Shown here piece after piece: positions 1-13,203 of a stretch of DNA of 64,000 nucleotides (position 1 is its first letter; the number at the start of each line of letters is the position of its first letter). The translations under genes and the position numbers were made by a program. The DNA comes from JACDAV01 sp036556145. GTDB lineage: Bacteria; Chloroflexota; Limnocylindria; Limnocylindrales; CSP1-4. Below the pieces are notes generated by a model, which searched no databases, had not been told where the DNA came from, and saw nothing but the letters and a program-made list of their open reading frames with translations. The DNA is taken from the NCBI GenBank assembly GCA_036556145.1, contig DATBKB010000013.1, positions 1 through 64,000 on the forward strand, given 5' to 3'.

Positions 1-1797
<1,797 letters not shown>

Positions 1798-1807
1798 GCG
1801 GCGAGTG

Positions 1808-2644
1808 CTAGTGGGTCCACGAGGTCAGCCAGCGCCAGTGCTTTCGCGTTCCCGGGGGAGGCTCGGCGCGCTCGTGGGCGTCGGCGACGGGCCCGGCGGT
1901 GAGCTCCTGGAGCCGTTCGGTCATCCGTGCCGCGGCGTCGCGTTCCTCGGGGGTGCCCGGGTCGGGTAGGGGAGCGTCCGGCTCCAGGCCGGCCAGCTCG
2001 CGAGCGGTCACCGGCTCGAGGACCGAGAGGATGATCGTCCGCCCGAGGTACAGCTCGTGCGCGCCACCGAGGACGAGCGGCACGATCGGTGCGTTGCTAC
2101 GCAGGGCGAAGTAGGCGACGCCGGCACTGAGCGGTCGCGCGCGCTCCACCGGGACGGCCGGCCCGACCTCCGGAAACAGCCCGAACACCGCGCCGGAGTC
2201 GATGACCGACTTCGCGGCCGCCACGTGTTCCTCGAAGGCCGCCGGACCGCGGCCCGGCCAGATCGGGACGACACCGCCGATCCGGTCGAAGACGAGCCGC
2301 CGAAGCCGCGATCGGTAGATCGCCCGACCGTCGCCGAGCCAGTTGATCCGCGGCTCGATCGGCAGCAGCAGCGCGAGGACGAACGGGTCGATCCATGTTC
2401 GATGTGGGAGCCCGGCGGCGATCCAGCCGCCGGCCGGCGATCCGCCGGCTCGGCGGGGGAGGCGTTCCGCGTGCTCGAGGACGAGCCGGAAGCCGAGCAG
2501 GCGCGCCACGCCGCGACAGAGCAGCAACAGGAATCGATAGAGCCGCGGTGCGCGGGGGGACGCCTTGCCGACAAGCCCGCCCCGTCGCCCGGCCTGGCTT
2601 CGGTCGCGTCCGCGCGCGAGGTCGGGCACGGCTTCCTCTCCCAC
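1808..2644 (-). CDS. PlsC-type lysophospholipid / 1-acylglycerol-3-phosphate acyltransferase
   Basis: Likely transfers an acyl chain to a lysophospholipid or 1-acylglycerol-3-phosphate at the membrane. With the GTG at 2644 as start the protein has 278 residues. The catalytic HX4D motif is PHRTWIDP (His81, Asp86), and the block-III motif is GLFPEVGP (Phe157-Pro158-Glu159), where the usual FPEG glycine is replaced by Val. A hydrophobic stretch (YRFLLLLCRGVARLLGF) precedes the catalytic domain. The frame stays open to an ATG at 2803, but that start would overlap the divergent pyk gene and its promoter, so GTG 2644 or GTG 2629 is more likely. It is convergent with uvrB, with 10 bp between stops. 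The family is clear; the substrate is not. Confidence 0.8.
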   Translation of the reverse strand: MGEEAVPDLARGRDRSQAGRRGGLVGKASPRAPRLYRFLLLLCRGVARLLGFRLVLEHAERLPRRAGGSPAGGWIAAGLPHRTWIDPFVLALLLPIEPRINWLGDGRAIYRSRLRRLVFDRIGGVVPIWPGRGPAAFEEHVAAAKSVIDSGAVFGLFPEVGPAVPVERARPLSAGVAYFALRSNAPIVPLVLGGAHELYLGRTIILSVLEPVTARELAGLEPDAPLPDPGTPEERDAAARMTERLQELTAGPVADAHERAEPPPGTRKHWRWLTSWTH

Positions 2645-2708
2645 CGGCGCGGCGACTCGAACGCCGACAGTTCGAGGATAGCGGGACACCCGGACCCGAG
2701 GGCGGCGG

Positions 2709-2714
2709 TACAGT
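2709..2714 (+). promoter_or_regulatory. -10 element of a leaderless promoter for pyk
   Basis: TACAGT ends exactly six bases before the ATG of pyk, which places the expected transcription start on the start codon. There is no Shine-Dalgarno sequence upstream and no convincing -35 box. The same arrangement recurs at several other genes in the window. Confidence 0.55.
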
Positions 2715-2720
2715 CGGCCG

Positions 2721-4124
2721 ATGGCGGCACGTCGCGCGAAGCTCGTCTGCACGATCGGCCCGGCGACCGGCGAGCGGACCGCCGAGCTCGTCGCAGCGGG
2801 CATGGACGTCGCGCGGCTGAACTTCTCGCACGGTGCGCCCGAGACCCTCGCGACATGGGCCTCCGCGGTCCGTCACGCGGCGAGCGATGCCCGCCGCTCG
2901 GTTGCGATCCTGGCCGACCTGCCCGGACCGAAGCTTCGAGTCGGTGACGTCAGGGAAGGCCGCGTCGAGATCCCGACCGACGGCCGGTTCGCGCTGCGGG
3001 TCGGGAGGGGAACGGGGGATGCGGGCGGGGCGTGGGTGGCCTACGACGCGCTCGGCCGGGACGTGCGTCCGGGCGATCGCGTCCTGCTGGCCGACGGCGC
3101 GGTCGAGCTGCGAGTCCGGACGGCGGCCAGGGACGTCGTCGAGACGGACGTCGTCCGCGGCGGCGCGATCCGGTCGCGCGCCGGCCTGAGCATCCCGTCG
3201 GAGCGGCTGTCGACGCCGGCAATGACCGAAGGCGACCTCGTCGCGCTCCCGCACGCCGTCGGTCTCGGCGCGGACTACCTCGCCCAGTCGTTCGTCCGCC
3301 GCGCGGCCGACGTCGAGGCGCTCCGCGAGCGGCTGGGTCGGGGCGGTCCGCCGATCGTCGCGAAGATCGAAACGCGCTCCGCCATCGACGACTTCGACGC
3401 GATCCTTGGTGTCGTGGACGCGGTGATGATCGCCCGCGGCGATCTGGGCGTGGAGTTGCCGTTCGAGGAGGTTCCGATCGTCCAGAAGCAGCTCGTCCGC
3501 CGCGCCCTGGACCGCGGCGTGCCGACGATCGTCGCGACGCAGATGCTCGAGTCGATGGTGACCTCCGCGCGCCCGACGCGAGCCGAGGCGAGTGACGTCG
3601 CGAACGCCATCTTCGACGGGGCGGACGCGATCATGCTGTCGGCCGAGACGGCGATCGGCGCCCATCCCGTCCTTGCCGCCGAGGCGGCAGCCCGCATTGC
3701 CCGGGTCTGCGAGGACCGCGGCCGCAAGTACCTCGCCCGCGGCGCGGCGTTCCCGCCGGGTTCGGATGCCGGCGCGATGGCGCTCGCGGCCGTGGCCGTG
3801 GCGGCTGCGGACGCGTCGGTCGCGGCGATCGCCTGCTACACCCGGACGGGACGCACGGCACGGCTCCTCTCGGCGCTCCGACCCGGCGTCCCGATCCACG
3901 CGTTCTCGGATGAGCCCCACACGGTCAACCGGCTCGCCCTCGTCCACGGCATCGCCCCCGCGGGGTGCCCGGCGCCGGCTGCGTCCGGCAGCCGCCTGGA
4001 GTGGCTCGCGCGGATCGTGGAACGGGCGTCAGTCGTCCCGCCCGGCTCCGTCGTCGCGCTCGTCGCCTCGAGCGCCGATCCCGGGACCGGCCCCAACCTG
4101 CTCGAGCTCCATCGCCTGCCGTGA
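2721..4124 (+). CDS. pyk: Pyruvate kinase
   Basis: Catalyses phosphoenolpyruvate + ADP to pyruvate + ATP, the last step of glycolysis, in the cytoplasm. The 467 residues match the usual bacterial length. Landmarks in order are KLVCTIGPATG at the N-terminus, ARLNFSHG, the catalytic lysine segment VAKIETRSAI, the metal/PEP-binding GDLGVELPFEEVP, and TQMLESM. The C-terminal alpha/beta regulatory domain is present (IACYTRTGRTARLLSALRP). The ATG at 2721 is supported by the in-frame start of the conserved core and the -10 box six bases upstream. Its stop overlaps the GTG of the next gene by 4 bp, so the two are probably translationally coupled. tpiA and gpmI, other glycolytic genes, lie at 33-36 kb. 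Confidence 0.97.
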   Translation: MAARRAKLVCTIGPATGERTAELVAAGMDVARLNFSHGAPETLATWASAVRHAASDARRSVAILADLPGPKLRVGDVREGRVEIPTDGRFALRVGRGTGDAGGAWVAYDALGRDVRPGDRVLLADGAVELRVRTAARDVVETDVVRGGAIRSRAGLSIPSERLSTPAMTEGDLVALPHAVGLGADYLAQSFVRRAADVEALRERLGRGGPPIVAKIETRSAIDDFDAILGVVDAVMIARGDLGVELPFEEVPIVQKQLVRRALDRGVPTIVATQMLESMVTSARPTRAEASDVANAIFDGADAIMLSAETAIGAHPVLAAEAAARIARVCEDRGRKYLARGAAFPPGSDAGAMALAAVAVAAADASVAAIACYTRTGRTARLLSALRPGVPIHAFSDEPHTVNRLALVHGIAPAGCPAPAASGSRLEWLARIVERASVVPPGSVVALVASSADPGTGPNLLELHRLP

Positions 4125-5236
4125 AGCCGGCCCCGCTCCGCGTCTGGATCGAGCGCGACTACGACGGAGGCCGCTGGGGCGCATGGCTGCTCGACGTTCC
4201 GGGGGCGTTCGGCTGGGCGACCTCGCGGGCCCTCGCGGTGTCGCAGTCGCCGTCGACGCTCGGATGGTTCCGCGACTGGCTCGGCCGCCACGGCGAGCCG
4301 TGGCCGCTGCCGCCGGTCGAGCGGGTCGAGGAGGTCGAGGAGGTGGCCGCGACCGTCGTCGGCGGCTACGAGCGGAACGCGACGTTCGGGCAGGACGCTC
4401 GCGCGGTGACCGGCGACGAGGTCGAGGCCGCCATCCGCCGGCTCGGCTACGCCCGTCAGGATCTGCTGGCAATCGCCGCGCAGGTCCGCGACCGCGAGCG
4501 TCGTTCGGGGCCGCTGCCGACCGATGCCGGCGAGCGGACCGCGGACGAGGTCCTCCGCCATATCGCCGGCGCCGAGGCCTGGCTCGGCAGCCGCCTCGAT
4601 CCCGACGCGCGCTTCGAGGGCCCGCCGAGGGAGGGCGACGCGCTGGCCTACCTCGACGCGACCCGGGCCTGGGCGATGGAGAACCTGCGGCGGCTCCACG
4701 CGAGCGATCCTGCCGCGTCGAGAACCGACAGCAAGGGCGAGAGCTGGACCCTCGCCAAGGTCGTTCGCCGCTACCTCTATCACTCGATCGACCATCTGCG
4801 CGAGCTGGATCGCCGCCTCGGCCGGGCAGAACGGCGCGACGAGCGTCTCGCCATCCGTCGCGATCGCCTGACCGACGTCGAGCCCCTCGTCCGCCTCCTG
4901 CACTCAGTGGGCTGGGACCGGCGCGCGCTCGACGAGCCCCGGCTCGAGCGGGCGATCGCGGCCAGCCACGCGATGATCGGCGCCTGGGACGGCGACGAGC
5001 TCGTCGGCTTCACCCGCGAGCTCGGCGACGGGGAGATGAATGCGTACCTCTCGATGATCGTCGTCGATCCCCGCTGGCAGGGCTACGGGATCGCCGACCG
5101 GCTCGTCCGGGCGGTCATGGAAGGCCGCTCGGACGTGCGATTCACGCTCGCCGCCGCGGACGGCGTCGACGAGTACTACCGCCGGTTCGGCTTCGAGCCG
5201 GATCGCCACGCGATGGTCCGCCGCCGCCGGGATTAG
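4121..5236 (+). CDS. Three-domain fusion: HicB-like + DinB-like + GNAT acetyltransferase
   Basis: A 371-residue protein of unknown specific function, read from the GTG that overlaps the pyk stop. Residues 1-65 resemble the small HicB-like/RNase-H-fold domain (RVWIERDYDGGRWGAWLLD and a following helix). Residues 95-235 are a DinB-type four-helix bundle with the expected metal-ligand histidines: His148 in EVLRHIAGAEAWL and His221/His225 in YLYHSIDHLREL. Residues 245-365 are a GNAT domain with the acetyl-CoA loop in DPRWQGYGIADRLVRA and the terminal YYRRFGFEP. DinB and GNAT proteins modify small molecules or thiols, so a detoxification or acylation role is possible but unproven. No frameshift separates the domains. 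Confidence 0.82.
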   Translation: MKPAPLRVWIERDYDGGRWGAWLLDVPGAFGWATSRALAVSQSPSTLGWFRDWLGRHGEPWPLPPVERVEEVEEVAATVVGGYERNATFGQDARAVTGDEVEAAIRRLGYARQDLLAIAAQVRDRERRSGPLPTDAGERTADEVLRHIAGAEAWLGSRLDPDARFEGPPREGDALAYLDATRAWAMENLRRLHASDPAASRTDSKGESWTLAKVVRRYLYHSIDHLRELDRRLGRAERRDERLAIRRDRLTDVEPLVRLLHSVGWDRRALDEPRLERAIAASHAMIGAWDGDELVGFTRELGDGEMNAYLSMIVVDPRWQGYGIADRLVRAVMEGRSDVRFTLAAADGVDEYYRRFGFEPDRHAMVRRRRD

Positions 5237-5272
5237 CGGAAACGCCGGCAGATACCTGTCAGGATTCGTCCT

Positions 5273-5284
5273 GAACGGCCGTTC
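5273..5284. promoter_or_regulatory. SOS (LexA) box upstream of uvrA
   Basis: GAACGGCCGTTC is a perfect 12-bp palindrome of the form GAAC-N4-GTTC, the Gram-positive/DinR-type LexA operator. It lies 33 bp before the uvrA start codon and ends 18 bp before the candidate -10 box TACACT, so it covers the -35 region, where LexA would block RNA polymerase. uvrA is a classical SOS gene. LexA itself is not encoded in the window. Confidence 0.82.
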
Positions 5285-5302
5285 TAATTGTCGCGAAACG
5301 CG

Positions 5303-5308
5303 TACACT
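5303..5308 (+). promoter_or_regulatory. -10 element of uvrA
   Basis: TACACT ends 9 bp before the uvrA ATG, which predicts a transcript starting within a few bases of the start codon. The -35 position falls at the right half of the SOS box. No Shine-Dalgarno sequence is seen. Confidence 0.5.
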
Positions 5309-5317
5309 GGATCGGTC

Positions 5318-8374
<3,057 letters not shown>

Positions 8375-8450
8375 CCCGCCCTCGACACCGGGCTCGTCGC
8401 GTCGCGGCCGGCCCTCGCGTCGCCCCCGTCTCCGGGCGCGAGCTCGGGTT

Positions 8451-8466
8451 GTGGAAACGCTCTCTT
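8451..8466. promoter_or_regulatory. Degenerate second LacI-family operator
   Basis: GTGGAAACGCTCTCTT matches 11 of 16 positions of the perfect palindrome at 8498-8513, including the central CG. The two centres are 47 bp apart, and the site overlaps the first base pairs of the TTGACA box. It could be an auxiliary operator for repression by looping, or a weak site. Confidence 0.4.
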
Positions 8467-8470
8467 GACA
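8465..8470 (+). promoter_or_regulatory. -35 box (TTGACA) of the lacI/ABC/GH116 unit
   Basis: A perfect consensus TTGACA lies between the two operator-like palindromes. The matching -10 is poor (CCATCG or CATCGA about 17-18 bp downstream), as expected if the promoter is weak or needs assistance. The primary operator starts just downstream of that -10 position. Confidence 0.45.
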
Positions 8471-8497
8471 TCGCTGCTATCGTGGCGCCATCGAACG

Positions 8498-8513
8498 GTG
8501 AGAGCGCTCTCAC
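8498..8513. promoter_or_regulatory. Primary operator of the LacI-family regulator
   Basis: GTGAGAGCGCTCTCAC is a perfect 16-bp palindrome with the central CG typical of LacI/GalR operators. It lies 23 bp before the regulator's GTG start and downstream of TTGACA, a position for autorepression of the regulator and the transporter and hydrolase genes behind it. Confidence 0.8.
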
Positions 8514-8536
8514 GATTGCGCTCGGAGAGGGTTCAC

Positions 8537-9583
8537 GTGGCAGAGCCGAACGGCGGCAACGGGCGCGGCGCGACCCTCGAGGAGGTCGCCCGGGCGGCCG
8601 GGGTGTCGCGGGCGACCGTGTCCCGTGTCGTCAACGGCAACACGAAGGTCAGCCCCGCGGTCCGGCGGCTCGTCGAGCGCGAGGTCGCCCGCCTCGGCTA
8701 CGTGCCGAACCCGGCGGCCCGAAGTCTCGTCACGCGGCGGAGCCAGTCGGTCGGCCTGGTCATCGGCGAGCCCGCCGCCCGGCTCTTCGAGGACCCCTTC
8801 TTCCCGCGGCTCATCCGGAGCATCGGCGCCGAGCTCGCGAGCCGCGAGCTGCAACTCGTGCTGCTCATGCCGCTGTCGCCGGCGGAGGAGAGTCGCATCG
8901 AGCGCTACCTGACGGCCGGTCACGTCGATTCCGTCCTGCTGGTGTCGCTCCACGGCGACGATCCGTTGCCCGCGGCCCTCGCCCGGCGCGGCATCCCGGT
9001 CGTCGTCGGAGGCCGCCCGCCGGCCAGTGCCGATGTGAGCTACGTCGACGTCGACAACGTCCAGGGCGCGCGGAGCGCCGTCGAGCACCTCCTGAAGCGG
9101 GGACGCCGTGTCGTCGCGACGATCGCCGGCCCGCTCGACATGGGCGCCGGCACGGATCGTCTCGCGGGCTATCGCCAGGCCCTCGACGCGGCAGGCCGTC
9201 AGCGCGACGCCGGTCTCGAAGCGGTCGGTGACTTCACCCAGCACGGCGGCGAGTCGGCGATGCGCCGGATCCTGGCCGCTCGGCCAGACGTCGACGGTGT
9301 CTTCGCGGCCTCGGATCTCATGGCCGCCGGTGCGATCCGGGCCCTGCGCGAGGCCGGCCGGCGTGTGCCGGACGACGTCGCACTCGTCGGCTTCGACGAT
9401 TCGCCGATCGCCACGACCACGGAGCCGCAGCTGACGAGCGTCCGCCAGCCGATCGAGGAGATGGGCCGCGAGATGGTTCGGCTGCTCGATCACGCCCGCC
9501 CCGCGGGCGGCGTGGCACGCCGGGTCGTCCTCGCGACGCAGCTGGTCCCACGGCACTCGAGCGAGGGAGGGCCGGCCAGCTAG
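8537..9583 (+). CDS. LacI/GalR-family transcriptional regulator
   Basis: A 348-residue repressor that probably controls the adjacent sugar importer and glucosidase genes. The N-terminal helix-turn-helix and hinge are at residues 12-60 (TLEEVARAAGVSRATVSRVV). The rest is the periplasmic-binding-protein-like effector domain, with conserved segments such as DGVFAASDLMAAG and VALVGFDDSP. The start is the GTG at 8537, preceded by GGAGAGG; longer in-frame starts would run through the operator. It is 55 bp from the binding-protein gene and on the same strand. The effector is presumably the imported sugar or a breakdown product, which the sequence cannot show. Confidence 0.92.
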   Translation: MAEPNGGNGRGATLEEVARAAGVSRATVSRVVNGNTKVSPAVRRLVEREVARLGYVPNPAARSLVTRRSQSVGLVIGEPAARLFEDPFFPRLIRSIGAELASRELQLVLLMPLSPAEESRIERYLTAGHVDSVLLVSLHGDDPLPAALARRGIPVVVGGRPPASADVSYVDVDNVQGARSAVEHLLKRGRRVVATIAGPLDMGAGTDRLAGYRQALDAAGRQRDAGLEAVGDFTQHGGESAMRRILAARPDVDGVFAASDLMAAGAIRALREAGRRVPDDVALVGFDDSPIATTTEPQLTSVRQPIEEMGREMVRLLDHARPAGGVARRVVLATQLVPRHSSEGGPAS

Positions 9584-9638
9584 AGAGAGACATCGATTCG
9601 GAGGGGCGCGCAAGCGGTAGGAACCAAGGAGGAGTGAC

Positions 9639-11114
<1,476 letters not shown>

Positions 11115-11127
11115 GCCGGACCGAACG

Positions 11128-11156
11128 GGGCGCGCGGAGACCCCCGCCGCGCGCCC
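11128..11156 (+). terminator. Intercistronic hairpin between binding-protein and permease genes
   Basis: GGGCGCGCGG and CCGCGCGCCC form a perfect 10-bp stem with a 9-base loop, 13 bp after the binding-protein stop. No T-run follows, so it probably acts as an RNA stabiliser or partial attenuator that raises binding-protein over permease expression, as is common in sugar ABC operons. Confidence 0.6.
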
Positions 11157-11185
11157 TGTCGTCCCGGGGGCCACGAGGCGACGGC

Positions 11186-12139
11186 ATGAGCACGTCGAGT
11201 CCGGGCTTCGTCGTCCCGACGACCCTCGTCCATCCCGGCCGCGTCCGTGGTGGCCTCGCCCGCCGCGAGGAGATCTGGGGCTACGTCTTCATCTCGCCAT
11301 GGATCATCGGCTTCGCGCTGTTCACGTTCCTGCCGATGGCCGCGGCGGCGGTCTTCAGCCTCACGGATTTCGACCTGCGGCGACCCGATGACATCCGGTT
11401 CATCGGGCTGGCGAACTACGAGCGACTGCTGACCGACCCGGTCGTTGCCCAGTCGATCGGAGTGACGCTCCGGTTCATCGCGATCACCGTGCCGCTCAAT
11501 CTCGTCGTCGCGCTGGGCCTGGCGTTGCTCCTGAACTCGCCACGGGTCGCCGGCAAGCCGCTCCTCCGGACACTCTTCTACATGCCGATCCAGATCCCGC
11601 TCGTCGCGGCGACCCTCATCTGGGCGGGCGTCCTCAACGGCTCGAGCGGCTGGGTCAACACGATCCTCGGAGTGATCGGGATCAACGGTCCTGACTGGAT
11701 CGGCGACTCGTCGTGGGTCCTCGTGACGCTCGCGCTCATCGGCGTCTGGAGCGTCGGCAACATGATGCTGATCTTCGTCGCCGGGCTCCAGGGCGTGCCG
11801 AGCGAGCTCTACGACGCGGCCCGCGTCGACGGCGCCGGGACGTGGCGGACGTTCCGCAGCGTCACCCTGCCGCTCATCACGCCGATCCTCTTCTACAACC
11901 TGCTGATCAGCCTCGTCACGAGCTTCCAGACGTTCATCCAGGCGTTCGTCCTCAAGAACGGCGTCCCGGACGCGGCGACGAACCTCTTCAACCTCAACCT
12001 CTACCGGCAGGCGTTCTCGTTCAACCAGATGGGCTACGCATCGGGCCTGGCCTGGGTCCTCTTCGCGGTGATCCTCGGCGTGACCGTGATCCTCTTCTGG
12101 TCGTCGCGCCGCTGGGTGTACTACGCGGCCGAGCGATGA
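11186..12139 (+). CDS. Sugar ABC transporter permease, MalF/UgpA type
   Basis: Integral membrane subunit of the carbohydrate importer, 317 residues with six predicted membrane spans, starting with ISPWIIGFALFTFLPMAAAA at about 36-56. The EAA loop that docks the ATPase is at about 208-230 (ELYDAARVDGAGTWRTFRSV). Its stop overlaps the next permease start (ATGA), as in most such pairs. Together with the upstream lipoprotein and downstream permease it makes a type-I importer lacking a dedicated ATPase. Substrate is inferred only from the neighbouring regulator and GH116 hydrolase. Confidence 0.93.
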   Translation: MSTSSPGFVVPTTLVHPGRVRGGLARREEIWGYVFISPWIIGFALFTFLPMAAAAVFSLTDFDLRRPDDIRFIGLANYERLLTDPVVAQSIGVTLRFIAITVPLNLVVALGLALLLNSPRVAGKPLLRTLFYMPIQIPLVAATLIWAGVLNGSSGWVNTILGVIGINGPDWIGDSSWVLVTLALIGVWSVGNMMLIFVAGLQGVPSELYDAARVDGAGTWRTFRSVTLPLITPILFYNLLISLVTSFQTFIQAFVLKNGVPDAATNLFNLNLYRQAFSFNQMGYASGLAWVLFAVILGVTVILFWSSRRWVYYAAER

Positions 12140-13203
12140 CGGCGATCGCGCTCTCCCGTCCCGCCGGCTCGCCGCGACGCCGCCTCCGCCGGTCCGGCGC
12201 GCGCGTCGGGATGACGCTCGTCGCGGTCGCCGTCCTCGGTGCGTTCCTCATGCCGCTGCTCTACATGGCGGTGACGTCGCTCAAGGACCAGGCCCAGATC
12301 ACGGACTCGTCGGCGCCCTTCTACCCGGTCACGCAGCGAGCCTTCGAATACGAGGGCCAGCCCCTGCCGGTCTACGTCGTGCCGCTCGACGGCGGGGCGC
12401 GGGAGCTGGCGATCGTGCGCAAGGGGCGAGAGGACTCGGACTTCGTCGATCCGGCCAACCCGGCCGCCGGAATCATCAACTGGCAGGGCCGCTGGCGGAC
12501 GCTCGATCCGGCGTACAGCGTCGATCCGAAGACCGAGAACTTCGCCAAGGTCTGGGAGGAGATCGACTTCCCGAAGCTCCTGCGGAACACGCTGGTCATC
12601 GCGCTCGTGAGCACGATCGGGGCCGTGGCGTCCGCGATCGTGGTCGCCTACGGGTTCAGCCGCTTCCGCTTCCGGTTCCGCGGCGGGCTGTTCATCGTGC
12701 TGCTGGCGACGATCATGCTGTCGCAGCAGGCCACGCTCGTTCCCTCGTACATCATCTACTCGCGCATCGGCTGGGCCGGCACGTGGCTGCCGCTGATCGT
12801 GCCCCACTTCTTCGCCAATGCCTACAACGTCTTCCTGCTGCGGCAGTACTTCATGACGATCCCGCGCGACCTCGACGAGGCCGCGATGATCGACGGCGCA
12901 AGCCCGTTCCGGGTGCTCCGTTCGGTCATCGTGCCGCAGGCGATCCCCGCGATCGTCGCGGTCTCGCTCTTCCACTTCTTCTATGCCTGGAACGAGTTCC
13001 TCCTCGCGCTCGTCTACGTCGGCGGCGTGCCGGACCTCTGGCCGCTGACGCTCGGCATCCAGCAGTACGCCGCCCTGTACGTGACGCGGGTGCCGCTCGT
13101 CCAGGCAAGCGCGATCCTCACGATCGCGGTCCCGGTCGTGGTGTTCTTCCTCGCCCAGCGCGCGTTCATGCGCGGTGTCGTCATCACCGGCGTCGAGAAG
13201 TGA
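12136..13203 (+). CDS. Sugar ABC transporter permease, MalG/UgpE type, with extra extracytoplasmic segment
   Basis: Second membrane subunit of the importer, 355 residues from the ATG that overlaps the preceding stop. The EAA motif is at about 243-265 (PRDLDEAAMIDGASPFRVLR). It is longer than the usual 270-300 residues because about 75 extra residues (about 60-135, beta-rich, including QPLPVYVVPLDGG and INWQGRWRTLDP) sit between the first and second membrane helices, on the outer face. This insertion could contact the binding protein. Its stop overlaps the GTG of the GH116 gene, supporting one operon. Confidence 0.92.
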   Translation: MTAIALSRPAGSPRRRLRRSGARVGMTLVAVAVLGAFLMPLLYMAVTSLKDQAQITDSSAPFYPVTQRAFEYEGQPLPVYVVPLDGGARELAIVRKGREDSDFVDPANPAAGIINWQGRWRTLDPAYSVDPKTENFAKVWEEIDFPKLLRNTLVIALVSTIGAVASAIVVAYGFSRFRFRFRGGLFIVLLATIMLSQQATLVPSYIIYSRIGWAGTWLPLIVPHFFANAYNVFLLRQYFMTIPRDLDEAAMIDGASPFRVLRSVIVPQAIPAIVAVSLFHFFYAWNEFLLALVYVGGVPDLWPLTLGIQQYAALYVTRVPLVQASAILTIAVPVVVFFLAQRAFMRGVVITGVEK

